This document shows positions 53,438-62,365 of a stretch of DNA of 64,000 nt, in pieces. Below the pieces are notes generated by a model. That model saw only the letters and a program-made list of their open reading frames with translations, had not been told where the DNA came from and made no database searches. A program made the position numbers and the translations under genes. The stretch comes from Euryarchaeota archaeon UBA256 (lineage in GTDB: Archaea; Thermoplasmatota; Poseidoniia; Poseidoniales; Poseidoniaceae). The stretch covers positions 78,563 to 142,562 of the forward strand of contig DACE01000033.1 in assembly GCA_002494645.1 (NCBI GenBank), read 5' to 3'. Within the stretch, counting starts at the first letter, position 1; every line of letters starts with the position of its first letter.

Positions 53438-54394
53438 ATGCAGCGCAACACACGATTCATCACACTCATCTTCTTGTTCGCCTTGATGTTGGTTGCTCCA
53501 GCACTTGGAAACCCCAACGGGCCACCATGGGATAACGGCGGCAAAGACATTGTTGATACAGGTTGCACATGTCACGGTGGAGGAGCTCCATCGACCGAAG
53601 TTGTAGTGTCAATTTCCAATGTTCCAAGGGCGTACAACCTGAGTGAAACATACGAAATGACGATCACACTTCAACACGCATCCAATGAAATCGGAGGCTT
53701 CGTGATTTATGATTATGGAACCGGCACGTTTACCGCAGGCGAAGGCAGTAAAGTGATGTCTGAAGAACCGGGAGCACTCTCCCAAAGTGAACCGGGGAAT
53801 GATTGGGTAATCCAATGGACTGCACCCGCAGAGGATGTGGGGCCAGCAAATTTCCAACTTGTAGGAAATGCAGTGAATGGGAACGGGAACTTTGACGAAG
53901 GTGACAAGTGGAACATCCTCACTTTCACCATCAGCGAACCGGGAGCAACTGAAATAGCAACAACTGAAGACGTCTCAGTGAGAACCATCAGCGTTGGAGA
54001 TTACGACGCCCTCTTTGTTGCTGAAGAAGACCCCGAAGCATTGGAAGCAGAGCGACAAGAAGCTATTGCAGATGATTTCTTTACCAACGGGAACCTCTAC
54101 TACTGGGCTACACTTTCCCTCATCATCGTCGCAGCGGTGATTCAAGGTGAATTTTATGAACGCAAATTTGGCGGTGGCCCACCCCACCTCGACAAGAGTC
54201 TTGCCATACCACAAGGTCTACGACGTGGCGCAATCGCCGCTGGTTTAGCCCTCCTGTTTGCTTACCTGGTCGATGACGGGCAGCCATGGGGATATGCGCT
54301 CGTTGCTGGCATGCTCACACTCTGGGCCGTCTACGGTGTTTACAGAACCATCGTTCAAGCAAGAGCACCGAAACAGTACACTGACCTCGTGTGA
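53438..54394 (+). CDS. Anchored surface protein, choice-of-anchor V/Reeler-like
   Basis: 318 residues: a signal peptide (FITLIFLFALMLVAPALG), an external beta domain, then three transmembrane helices near residues 215-310. The start of the beta domain has a Cys-Thr-Cys-His-Gly-Gly stretch, then STEVVVSISNVP and SETYEMTITLQH, which recalls the choice-of-anchor V / Reeler-type domain. The CxCH motif is one residue short of the CxxCH heme-binding motif, so a c-type heme is not implied. ATG 53438 is used; a GTG at 53417 is possible. The TatC-like gene begins 11 bases downstream. Confidence 0.75.
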   Translation: MQRNTRFITLIFLFALMLVAPALGNPNGPPWDNGGKDIVDTGCTCHGGGAPSTEVVVSISNVPRAYNLSETYEMTITLQHASNEIGGFVIYDYGTGTFTAGEGSKVMSEEPGALSQSEPGNDWVIQWTAPAEDVGPANFQLVGNAVNGNGNFDEGDKWNILTFTISEPGATEIATTEDVSVRTISVGDYDALFVAEEDPEALEAERQEAIADDFFTNGNLYYWATLSLIIVAAVIQGEFYERKFGGGPPHLDKSLAIPQGLRRGAIAAGLALLFAYLVDDGQPWGYALVAGMLTLWAVYGVYRTIVQARAPKQYTDLV

Positions 54395-54405
54395 GTTGAC
54401 CGACC

Positions 54406-55737
54406 ATGTCGGTCCTGCTAGAGTCGGACACGGACACCACGCTCCAAAGCCATTTGGATGAATTAACCATACGTACGACCATCTTATTCGTGAGCGTCTG
54501 CATGATGGCACTTGCTTGGTACACTATCATCGATTCAACCCTCGCATCCCTCATGGACATATTGCAACCGTGTTCAGATGCCTGTTTGAATATTTACGAA
54601 CCCGCACAGTGGAGTGTTGTGCGCTGGATGGCATCCATACTCTTTGGCATTTTTTCTTGCCTTCCACTCCTTCTCTATCAAGTGCACCAATTCGCAAAAC
54701 CGGGCTTGCTTCCTTCGGAGTTCAAGGCTCTACGCCGCTGGTCTTGGAGTTCCGTCCTCATTACGACCGTCATTGCCTCATCGTTGGTGTTTGAGATCTT
54801 TCCTCTCATCTATGCCGCAGGACATGAAAATCACACAGCAGTTGGCTTGGAAGCACAATACAGCGCAGTTGAACTCCTGATTATCTTACTTTCAACACTT
54901 TGGATTCTATTGGTCTTTCTTGTGGCTTGGAGTTCCATCGTTGTGCTTGGCATTATGGGGCTTCTCCACGAGGAAACCTCAGACCTCTGGCGTATTCGAG
55001 TTTATGGCATGGGTTCACTTCTCCTTGTGTTGTCAATACCGAATCATATGCAGGCAACAACACTGCCGGTATTGGTCTTATTTTGGACAGGAGGAGAACT
55101 TGTGGGCCTCAAATGGTTTTCCAAACAACTCAACGCTTACGGTCGCTCAGTAGTACGATTTGACGCAGAAGGTCAACGAAGAAAAATAGCAATACTTGAC
55201 TGTTCATGTTCAGGGGCAAACGAGCACTATGGGGTTTCACCCATTCGGGGCTATTCTACCGTACGTATCCTCAATCTATGCAAGAATAAGGAAGATAGGA
55301 ATACTGTCATCGGACATCTCATCGGCGAGAGGATCACTGATGCGGTGATTACCGGTTGCGACGGAACTCCCTGCCCCCAACACTTCAAGGATAATTTTGA
55401 TCGATTGGGTGTCAGCATGCACGGGTTGAACCTCATGGAACTGCAAAATATCCGCATAAGGTCTACAATTGAGAAGGATTTTGAAATGAAACTCGCCATG
55501 CTTCAATTACGTGACCCCTTTGACATAGAAGGCATCCCCTTCCGTCTTCGTGACCTTCTTGAGGAACAGGCAATACTTCCCCGTTCCTATGCAATTATGC
55601 CGGCAATCCGTACTGGATGGGATTATGTGGGTGAAGATACGCTCGTGCTACGTCTGCCTGAGGAAATCAAAGACCACACAGAACTTGAGCGAATGTTCCA
55701 TGAGGACTATGGAATTAAACCTTCATCAACGCAATAA
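54406..55737 (+). CDS. tatC: TatC-like protein with soluble C-terminal domain
   Basis: 443 residues. The N-terminal part resembles TatC, the substrate receptor of the twin-arginine export pathway: SHLDELTIRTTILF starts it, AKPGLLPSEFKAL is the TatC central loop with the conserved Glu, and about six hydrophobic helices run to residue 240. From about 255 on a soluble domain of roughly 190 residues follows (RKIAILDCSCSGANEHYG, ITGCDGTPCPQHF, then helical). Ordinary TatC ends at about 250. The extension is Cys-containing and unlike anything I recognise. It is flanked by a surface protein and a secreted M6 protease. Confidence 0.78.
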   Translation: MSVLLESDTDTTLQSHLDELTIRTTILFVSVCMMALAWYTIIDSTLASLMDILQPCSDACLNIYEPAQWSVVRWMASILFGIFSCLPLLLYQVHQFAKPGLLPSEFKALRRWSWSSVLITTVIASSLVFEIFPLIYAAGHENHTAVGLEAQYSAVELLIILLSTLWILLVFLVAWSSIVVLGIMGLLHEETSDLWRIRVYGMGSLLLVLSIPNHMQATTLPVLVLFWTGGELVGLKWFSKQLNAYGRSVVRFDAEGQRRKIAILDCSCSGANEHYGVSPIRGYSTVRILNLCKNKEDRNTVIGHLIGERITDAVITGCDGTPCPQHFKDNFDRLGVSMHGLNLMELQNIRIRSTIEKDFEMKLAMLQLRDPFDIEGIPFRLRDLLEEQAILPRSYAIMPAIRTGWDYVGEDTLVLRLPEEIKDHTELERMFHEDYGIKPSSTQ

Positions 55738-55775
55738 CAACGAAGTTTCAAACGCTCCAAGGAAGAGGAAGAGGC

Positions 55776-57872
55776 ATGAAGCGATTGGTTACGCTGTCCC
55801 TTTCGCTTCTTTTCCTCTGTTCAGGATTATGGGCATGGGTTAATGATGAAACCATTGAGGAATGGATTGTTGAACAGGTCATCACAACCAATGACTCCCA
55901 CCCGGATTTATTGGGTTTGCAATCAAAAGAAACCTGGTTCGTTGTGGTAGTTGACTTCCCGGATATCCCATCAACAGAGGCATGGGGTGTCGATGAAGCA
56001 GAAAACCTGGTTACCCAGAGTGCGGAAGCTTACCTTGACCAAGTTTCTGGTGGTACCACCCAATTTGAGGTTATTGTCCATCAAGAAGTCGTACGTGCCC
56101 CATCAAATCTTGCCTCCTATGGAGAGGATAATGGTGCGCGAGATACTGGCACTGATGGTGAATTCATTCCGAGCCAACTAGCAACGTTCGTCATTGATAC
56201 AATCAAAGATGAAGTCAACTGGACGATGTTTGATCTTGATTCAAACGGTGAAGTCGACCGATTGCTTATTCTACATTCTACAAAGGGACAAGAAGAAAAT
56301 CCGTCACGTACCGAGCGTATTTGGAGCCATTTCACGCATTTTGAAGACCCCATTTCCCTCGGGGGTTCTTCTGTAGCTCATCATTACACCATGGCCAGTT
56401 TACAGACCGGAACCAGCGGGATAGGAACAATCCTGCATGAAATGATGCATCAAATGGGTGCAGTAGATTTGTATCCTATTCATGATGATACGTCATTCCA
56501 ATCTTGGAAGGGGTTGGGAGACTGGGATATTATGGCCAGTGGAAATTGGAACGGTGGAGGGCAGTGGCCTGCATTGCCCACCGGAGCAAGTATGGAATTG
56601 ATCGAAAGTCCACGTATCAATGAGTTAGACCTGACATGGCCTGCTGGGACATCTCAGCCGTGTTTGGGACCAACGATTATTCTTCAGGGGACAAGTGAGG
56701 GAGGGGAAATCTTGCGAATTCCTCTCGGTGATGATGAGGCTGTATTCATTGAATTAAGAAGTGATTTTGGATATGATAGTCGCCTCCCTGGTCACGGAGT
56801 ATTGGTCACCTACCACGATAAGAGCGTTGGAAGTATTGATGATAATGAAGTCAATACAAATCCTAACCTTCCCTGGCTTATGGTTATCGAGGCAGACGGT
56901 CGACAAGACCTCGTGACCGGTGCCAATCAGGGTGAAGCGTCTGATGTCTTCTCAAACGGAAGCACCTTTGGAGCAAGCGGAATTGAAATCCGGACACATG
57001 ACGGATTGCTTGTGCCATGGACTGGAAAGGTCATTGAAGAGAATCAAACAAGCATCGAATTCACCTCCCAAAATTGCTCACCCAGCATTGAATTTGACAT
57101 GCCTGACCACGGGGCTACAATTCTCCCGGACGGAACAGTGAATACGGGAATCCCATCCTCTAGTAATTGCTCGGCTCAACTCTCATCCAGCGATGGAAGA
57201 ACTGTTGGTTTGGTTGACAAAACAGAGGGAACATACCATCTTCAGTTTAATTCTGACGGCACTCCAAATTCCCTATCACAACTCTCAGGAGTGATCCAGT
57301 GTGGGCAAGACCACTTGGACATCTATTACATGATTCATACGTTGAATCGGCTCCCAATAGAAACCGTATATTCAGCGCCCGTCAGCGCGGATTCTCCGAC
57401 TACCTTGAGTGTACCCATTGAATCCTTGGGCACGAAGACGCAACGTCTTTCCGTCCACATTGACGGAGCACTATCACGCGTTGGTAGCGGTTCAAATTCA
57501 GTTACGCTCAGTCAAGAAAGCAGCTACGAACTCTTCATCGAGCCCAATGGATTGCTCGTTGATAACATGATTATACAGGGACATTTAGAATTGTATACCG
57601 AAGAAGGCAAGCAGTGGATCATTCAAATTGAATTAACTGCGGCTAACGAACAAGAGGAATTTTTATCGGCGTACCGGACACCAGGTCGAATCATTGCCAT
57701 TCTCTTGTTCACACTGACGCTTTATTGTACTGCTTTAGCCATGCAGTCTTCGCAAAAAGAGTCTGAGAAGACGGATGTGAACCCACCAAAAACTACCAAT
57801 CACGAAGAAAGAGAGCAAATGGATGAAGCCCGAGACCCGTGGGGGCGAATCCTCGACGACCAATTATCCTGA
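55776..57872 (+). CDS. Secreted M6-family metalloprotease
   Basis: 698 residues. A signal peptide (LSLSLLFLCSGLWA) is followed by a zinc-protease domain with the HExxH motif in TILHEMMHQMGAVDLY (about residues 220-235), which fits peptidase family M6 (immune inhibitor A-like). DLDSNGEVDRLLILH upstream is a typical M6 segment and may bind calcium. The C-terminal half is beta-rich, ending in a transmembrane helix (about 635-655) and a short charged tail, so it is anchored facing out. Role: digestion of external protein. Confidence 0.87.
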   Translation: MKRLVTLSLSLLFLCSGLWAWVNDETIEEWIVEQVITTNDSHPDLLGLQSKETWFVVVVDFPDIPSTEAWGVDEAENLVTQSAEAYLDQVSGGTTQFEVIVHQEVVRAPSNLASYGEDNGARDTGTDGEFIPSQLATFVIDTIKDEVNWTMFDLDSNGEVDRLLILHSTKGQEENPSRTERIWSHFTHFEDPISLGGSSVAHHYTMASLQTGTSGIGTILHEMMHQMGAVDLYPIHDDTSFQSWKGLGDWDIMASGNWNGGGQWPALPTGASMELIESPRINELDLTWPAGTSQPCLGPTIILQGTSEGGEILRIPLGDDEAVFIELRSDFGYDSRLPGHGVLVTYHDKSVGSIDDNEVNTNPNLPWLMVIEADGRQDLVTGANQGEASDVFSNGSTFGASGIEIRTHDGLLVPWTGKVIEENQTSIEFTSQNCSPSIEFDMPDHGATILPDGTVNTGIPSSSNCSAQLSSSDGRTVGLVDKTEGTYHLQFNSDGTPNSLSQLSGVIQCGQDHLDIYYMIHTLNRLPIETVYSAPVSADSPTTLSVPIESLGTKTQRLSVHIDGALSRVGSGSNSVTLSQESSYELFIEPNGLLVDNMIIQGHLELYTEEGKQWIIQIELTAANEQEEFLSAYRTPGRIIAILLFTLTLYCTALAMQSSQKESEKTDVNPPKTTNHEEREQMDEARDPWGRILDDQLS

Positions 57873-58979
57873 ACGTTGGATGTTGAGAAAAGCCCACTTG
57901 CCGCCATATTGACTTGCACAAAGCCATCGTTTGTTGACCCCCTCCGCTAAGCGAACTGCAAGGCAGATACCTTCCCAATTCGTGGCAGCCTCATCAACGG
58001 GCTGTATCAACCAAGGAGCATGTTCCACATTGATTCCTGTTTCGTATGCGCGCCATAAACAACCGTACTTGAAGCCGGGCCTTAGAAGAAGTCTTTGACT
58101 CGCAAGGTAAGCATACAGGTCCAATTTTGGGTTCTTGTCTGCGAGATTCATCAGGTATTCGTGTTCTTCTTTTCGAAGAAAGCGACCAGAAAAATGTTGG
58201 ATACCAATGGCTGGAAGAGGCCAAGTGGATACATCTGAAATGAACATGCCATTCTCAACACTGACTGAGCGGGAAATGAGTGATTCAAGTTCACTCTGCA
58301 ATTGTGGAGATAAATCGTCGGGTAGAATCTGGTCACCATGGGGTTGTTCATGGGTAAGTGTGTACACCGTCGCATCCAATTCATCGTCAATCACACAAAG
58401 TTCTGGAACGTGCTTTGCAGCAAGAACGCCATGTACCCACTCATTCAATTCATCCCAATCCACTTTATCGTGCGTGCGTTGAACACGTATTTGGCTAAAA
58501 CCATCATGCTGACGCCATGATTCGTGGCGTTCAAAGCGTATTGCCCATGTGTGAGGCGAGACACTAGGAAAGCGATCACCGAGGTGCTTCATGGGTACGA
58601 CTCGCTCTCCACCATTGCGCAAAACATCCATGGCGATGACTTTCGCTTCCAAACCCGAATCGACCTTCATTTCTTGTTCGAGCCACGAACCTGAATTTGA
58701 CAGAGGCACATGACGGTACCAATGGCAGAATAGAACCTCCTCTGCGGTAAGTAATATTCCACCGTCCTTCGTTCGTGAACCCAGTGCACTTTTTTCATGC
58801 AATCGTTGAGCGAGTGGTGGGGGAAGATACCATTGTCCATCTTGAGCAACGGGTTCTGGCAATTGAGATGCCGGGGGGGCATTTGGAGTGAGTGGAGTAC
58901 CCAACGGACGGGTTGTGCGAACGCGGGGCGTGTAGTTCCTCTGGCGACCCGTCATGGAATGACCAAGGATTTCATTCAT
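57864..58979 (-). CDS. endA: tRNA-splicing endonuclease (two-domain EndA)
   Basis: Cleaves bulge-helix-bulge introns from pre-tRNA. 371 residues hold two tandem endonuclease-like halves, the duplicated architecture in which only the C-terminal half is catalytic. Its catalytic triad is visible: Tyr in RPGFKYGCLWR, His in NVEHAPWLIQ and Lys in GVNKRWLCAS. The N-terminal half is degenerate, consistent with a structural role. ATG 58979 begins MNEILGHSM; a further frame extends to 59117 but overlaps the divergent neighbour. The 3' end overlaps the M6 protease gene by 9 bases. Confidence 0.93.
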   Translation of the reverse strand: MNEILGHSMTGRQRNYTPRVRTTRPLGTPLTPNAPPASQLPEPVAQDGQWYLPPPLAQRLHEKSALGSRTKDGGILLTAEEVLFCHWYRHVPLSNSGSWLEQEMKVDSGLEAKVIAMDVLRNGGERVVPMKHLGDRFPSVSPHTWAIRFERHESWRQHDGFSQIRVQRTHDKVDWDELNEWVHGVLAAKHVPELCVIDDELDATVYTLTHEQPHGDQILPDDLSPQLQSELESLISRSVSVENGMFISDVSTWPLPAIGIQHFSGRFLRKEEHEYLMNLADKNPKLDLYAYLASQRLLLRPGFKYGCLWRAYETGINVEHAPWLIQPVDEAATNWEGICLAVRLAEGVNKRWLCASQYGGKWAFLNIQRSG

Positions 58980-59048
58980 TTGATTCCGTCGCACGAAACC
59001 GATTGCCCTATGTGCTAGTGAAGACAGCACCCCAATGAGGAGAAAGGT

Positions 59049-60005
59049 ATGGTGGACGGATACCTCGGCACACTTACTACTGAGGAGCGAACATTGCTCC
59101 ATCTCTTCAACCAACAATTACCTAGCGGGGGATGGGAGGCACCTGCAATTCTCACTCAAGCAGGAATTTCCGCTGCCGTGCATGTTCAGAGAAAACACAT
59201 ACCGAGGACACTCAAGAGGATGGAAACAAACCAACTCATCAACGTAGCACAACGTCATATCCCCGGTGGTAAACAACGAAAACGAGTCTACACATTATCC
59301 GAAAAAGGAGTCATGAATACAAAAGCGTTGAAGGAGCGATTGTTCCAAATGGAGGTTATTCACAACGGAACTACGGTATTACTCGGTAGCCTGTGGCAAT
59401 CTCAACAACCGATTTTAGAACTTCTATCTCACCTTGATGAGGGGCTTGAATACCACGATAGTGCCTTGGTTTCACCTCTTTCCAATCCTGAGGGAATTGC
59501 CTCCCTTGATGCACAATATGGAGAGGAACTTGTCCGCCGAATGTTTGCTCGGGCATGGGAAGACGGTAAAATTACTCGTGATGAACAATCACTGCTCAAT
59601 GAAGTAGTTGAATTTCTTGGAATGCACCCTGAACGTGCTCGACGCCTTTCCAATGAAGCGAGAAAAACATTGAAAATACCTCCACCAGAAGAGGTCTATT
59701 TTGACATGATCCTCCAGGCACTTGACGATGGAGAAATCGTTCAGGAAGAAGTGGATTTACTCAACACGTTTAGAATCGCCTTTGGAATTGACCAAATCAA
59801 ACATCAAGAAATCCTCGACAAAGCTCGTAACCACCCCGTTGTTTCTGAACATTATGAGACCTATTCTGCCGCTGTAAAGACTGCCATGCAAGACCAAATT
59901 ATAACGGTCGATGAGCATGCTATATTGAGAACTTTACGTCAACAACTCAACATTTCAGAGGATGAACACGACCGAATCATGAAAGATTTAGCGGTCAAAG
60001 ATTGA
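59049..60005 (+). CDS. wHTH regulator with TerB-like C-terminal domain
   Basis: 318 residues. The N-terminal 110 residues form a winged helix: EERTLLHLFNQQLPSGGWEAPAILTQAGISAAV with recognition helix region and the wing GGKQRKRVYTLSEKG. The rest is helical with repeating acidic turns (DGKITRDEQSLLNEVVEFLGM, DGEIVQEEVDLLNTFRIAFGI, DQIITVDEHAILRTLR), like the TerB/DjlA-type helical module. No ligand known; likely a transcription factor with a metal- or protein-sensing domain. It is divergent from endA and 15 bases before the kinase gene's ATG. Confidence 0.8.
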   Translation: MVDGYLGTLTTEERTLLHLFNQQLPSGGWEAPAILTQAGISAAVHVQRKHIPRTLKRMETNQLINVAQRHIPGGKQRKRVYTLSEKGVMNTKALKERLFQMEVIHNGTTVLLGSLWQSQQPILELLSHLDEGLEYHDSALVSPLSNPEGIASLDAQYGEELVRRMFARAWEDGKITRDEQSLLNEVVEFLGMHPERARRLSNEARKTLKIPPPEEVYFDMILQALDDGEIVQEEVDLLNTFRIAFGIDQIKHQEILDKARNHPVVSEHYETYSAAVKTAMQDQIITVDEHAILRTLRQQLNISEDEHDRIMKDLAVKD

Positions 60006-60020
60006 AGCAAGGTGACAGAT

Positions 60021-61082
60021 ATGGGAATGACAGATGAAGAAGCAAATCTACACGATGTTCTATCAGATCTAAAACAACATCTACGCTCACATGAACCAGC
60101 CAAGATTGTACTCATTGGCGATGTTATGATGGATTGCTACATCCATGGATATGCTAATAATTTGAATTCAAGAGCACCTGTTCCTGTTCTCCGTGAAACA
60201 TCGCGTGAAGAGGATGTAGGTGCTGCTGCTCACGTTGCAAGAGGGTTGAATTCAATGGGGATGAAAAGCCATCTCTTTGGAGTGGTAGGCGATGATACTG
60301 CCGGCTTGAGCATCATTGAATCTCTCGAGTCCGAAGGCGTGACTACGCATGGAATCGCCATCGTGGAAGACCGTATTACAACTGTTAAAACACGAATGTT
60401 GGCATCGCGAGAAAGTCTGATTCGAGAAGAACAACTATTGTTACGATGGGACATCGAAGACGACAATCCTGTTCCAGGGGACGCCTCAATCTCAATCTAT
60501 GAACAAGCCATCAAGGAACTTGACGAAGCAGCGGCTCTGATTGCATCCGACTATGGGCAGGGAGTCGTTACAGACACTGGCTCAGAACAATTATTCCGCG
60601 AGGCAAAAGAACGGGGAGTTCCCGTGATCGCTGACCCGAAACTAACTGGATTACATCGAACGGAAGGTGTGGACTGGATTTTATTTCAGTCACAGGGTCT
60701 TGAGTTGATGCGCAGAAGGATTGGTGCTGCGACAGGTTCAGAAGCCGCAGAAAAATTACTCGTACAGTACAATTGGAATCATCTCGTCGTCCTTTCTGGT
60801 GAAGCCGGAGTGACCATTTATTCAAGGAATGAAGACACTGTACACGCACCGTGTGGTTTACTCGACCTTCGTCAAATGATTGGACTTATTGATGCGGCAG
60901 CCGTTGCAATAGCCTTTTCACTCTCGCGTGGTTTGAGCGTACAATCAACTGCACTTCTGGCCAACGCTGCGTGTGAGTGTATTCTTGGGGCGGAACAAAC
61001 TGATTCATTTGTCTTAAGCCGTGAGGATTTAATCCACCGGATTGGAGAACATGTTTGGAATTTACAAGTTTCAAAGCGATGA
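60021..61082 (+). CDS. PfkB-family sugar kinase (HldE-N-like), altered active-site motif
   Basis: 353 residues with the ribokinase/PfkB fold closest in pattern to the kinase half of HldE/RfaE: GDVMMDCYIHGYANNL, SRAPVPVLRETS, AAAHVARGLNSMGMKSHLFGVVGDD. The usual GAGD catalytic stretch (DVTGAGDT) is replaced by LDLRQMIGLIDAAA, keeping only the Gly and the Asp base. Activity may persist, but substrate cannot be named. ATG 60021 follows AAGGTGA; a GTG at 60012 adds three residues. Archease follows 9 bases later. Confidence 0.85.
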   Translation: MGMTDEEANLHDVLSDLKQHLRSHEPAKIVLIGDVMMDCYIHGYANNLNSRAPVPVLRETSREEDVGAAAHVARGLNSMGMKSHLFGVVGDDTAGLSIIESLESEGVTTHGIAIVEDRITTVKTRMLASRESLIREEQLLLRWDIEDDNPVPGDASISIYEQAIKELDEAAALIASDYGQGVVTDTGSEQLFREAKERGVPVIADPKLTGLHRTEGVDWILFQSQGLELMRRRIGAATGSEAAEKLLVQYNWNHLVVLSGEAGVTIYSRNEDTVHAPCGLLDLRQMIGLIDAAAVAIAFSLSRGLSVQSTALLANAACECILGAEQTDSFVLSREDLIHRIGEHVWNLQVSKR

Positions 61083-61091
61083 GGTGGGTTC

Positions 61092-61586
61092 TTGAGTTCA
61101 TGGCTTTGGCCCACAACAGCAGATGTTGGTCTCCGTGTATTTGCCCCAAGCATTGAGGCACTTTTTGTGGAAGCGTCTCACGGTGTTCAAAATTACTTAA
61201 TGAGTACTGAGAGCCATGCAATGGTCAAAAATGAAGTAAGGCACAGTGGCGAATGGCGGGTGACAAGCCAGCATGCTCCCTTCGATCCATCGTTTCTCTT
61301 CATAGCGTGGATTGAAGAAGTGCTCTATCGAAATGAAGTCCACCAGGAATGGCTGGTTGATTCCATGGTTCGTATTGAGGAGACGGAACATGGTCTTGTG
61401 TTGATGGCTCATGTACAATGGGTCAATGGCTTATCAATTCAGCGTGAAATTGAAATTAAGGCAGTAACGACTCACGAACTTAACGTTGCTGAAGTAAAAC
61501 ATGGAGAAACGATACACAGTAAGTGGGAAGATGTGCCATCATTTGATGGACCTGGCTGGTACGCTGACGTGGTTTTTGACATCTAG
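61092..61586 (+). CDS. Archease
   Basis: 164 residues of the archease family, which stimulates the RNA ligase RtcB and tRNA methyltransferases. Family landmarks: TADVGLRVFAPSIEALFVEASHG, a middle LFIAWIEEVLYRN, EIEIKAVTTHELNV, and the final WYADVVFDI. TTG 61092 is the start used; no ATG fits. The tRNA endonuclease encoded nearby gives a tRNA-processing context, and RtcB itself is not in the window. Its stop codon touches the 3' end of the convergent SRP RNA. Confidence 0.93.
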   Translation: MSSWLWPTTADVGLRVFAPSIEALFVEASHGVQNYLMSTESHAMVKNEVRHSGEWRVTSQHAPFDPSFLFIAWIEEVLYRNEVHQEWLVDSMVRIEETEHGLVLMAHVQWVNGLSIQREIEIKAVTTHELNVAEVKHGETIHSKWEDVPSFDGPGWYADVVFDI

Positions 61587-61883
61587 GTGGGAGGGCCAAA
61601 GGTGGACGCTCGTACCACAAGGCCAAATCCGCAAGCATCCTCCATCCCGATTCCCCACAGCACCCATGGCCCCAGGTAGGGCTGCTCCGTTCCCGGCCTG
61701 ACCTAGTCCCCCGGTTATTCACTCCCTGTCTCCTTCCGGATACAGTTCATGACACCCGAGTCATGTGGGGGCGAGACATCAACGTCCGCCTACGGGAACC
61801 CAATGGCCGCTTTCGCCGCCCCAAGGCGTTCAGTCCACCATAACGACGATTTGAGGTACAGGGTACGCCGAGCTCCCCACCTA
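61585..61883 (-). ncRNA. SRP 7S RNA
   Basis: The minus strand carries the signal-recognition-particle RNA core GGTCAGGCCGGGAACGGAGC (helix 8 asymmetric loop and tetraloop) within a GC-rich region of about 300 bases. The 5' part has GAGCTCGGCGTACCCTGTACC, the archaeal helix 3/4 loops. The terminal arms AGGTGGG and CCCACCT pair, defining the ends near 61883 and 61585. Both ends are approximate to a few bases. It guides membrane proteins to the translocon with SRP19 and SRP54, neither in the window. Confidence 0.9.
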
Positions 61884-61907
61884 TCCCATATGACGGGCAG
61901 GCTTCAG

Positions 61908-61918
61908 CCTATATGAAC
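61908..61918 (-). promoter_or_regulatory. Candidate TATA box of SRP RNA
   Basis: TTCATATAGG on the minus strand is about 26-30 bases upstream of the predicted 5' end of the SRP RNA, the distance expected of an archaeal box A element. A short hairpin AGGCT-GA-AGCCT lies between it and the start. Confidence 0.5.
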
Positions 61919-61934
61919 TCAACGAGAGGGCAAG

Positions 61935-62330
61935 TCAGCCTTCTACATTGGCCTCTTCTTCATATTTTGAAGGGCAAGATGTTTTGATGACTGAAGCATC
62001 TAAAATGTAATTGCCATCTTCAAACAAGAGAACCCCTTCCGCATAGACAGTTCGGTTATCGTCCAAACCATTGGAGACAGAAGCATCAGTAAATCGTACA
62101 GACAATGTAGAGGTCTCTCCCTCGAGAATAAAAATCATGGTCCCATTATCGATGCTACCATCAAGAACCTGACCTCGCACCGCTACCTCTTCATCAAGGT
62201 GATTATCTGGCGATTGCATCAATTCATCTACTGTGGTCGTAGGAACTGGGGCTTGCAAAAGAACTGTAGCCATGAGGCCTAGCGTGACCATGGCCCCAAT
62301 CGCAAGAATCCTTGTCCGGCGTGCCCACAT
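61935..62330 (-). CDS. ccmE: Cytochrome c maturation protein CcmE, CxxxY variant
   Basis: 131 residues: an N-terminal anchor (about 8-26) and an OB-fold domain outside the membrane, as in CcmE, the heme chaperone of the cytochrome c maturation system. VRGQVLDGSI, LSVRF and VYAEGVLLFEDGNYILDASVIK match. The heme-binding His-x3-Tyr of classical CcmE is replaced by Cys119-x3-Tyr123 (CPSKY), a variant known from archaea and Desulfovibrio. No other ccm gene is near. It follows PyrD by 35 bases on the minus strand. Confidence 0.88.
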   Translation of the reverse strand: MWARRTRILAIGAMVTLGLMATVLLQAPVPTTTVDELMQSPDNHLDEEVAVRGQVLDGSIDNGTMIFILEGETSTLSVRFTDASVSNGLDDNRTVYAEGVLLFEDGNYILDASVIKTSCPSKYEEEANVEG

Positions 62331-62365
62331 TGTAAATCACGACGTAGCCTTCCCTTAACAACCTC

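Noticed and set aside
53575..53590. c-type heme motif in the surface protein
   Set aside because: The sequence is Cys-x-Cys-His, not Cys-x-x-Cys-His.
61480..61722. 80-codon minus-strand frame through the SRP region
   Set aside because: It lies over the 3' half of the SRP RNA and the end of archease; the RNA motifs explain the sequence better.
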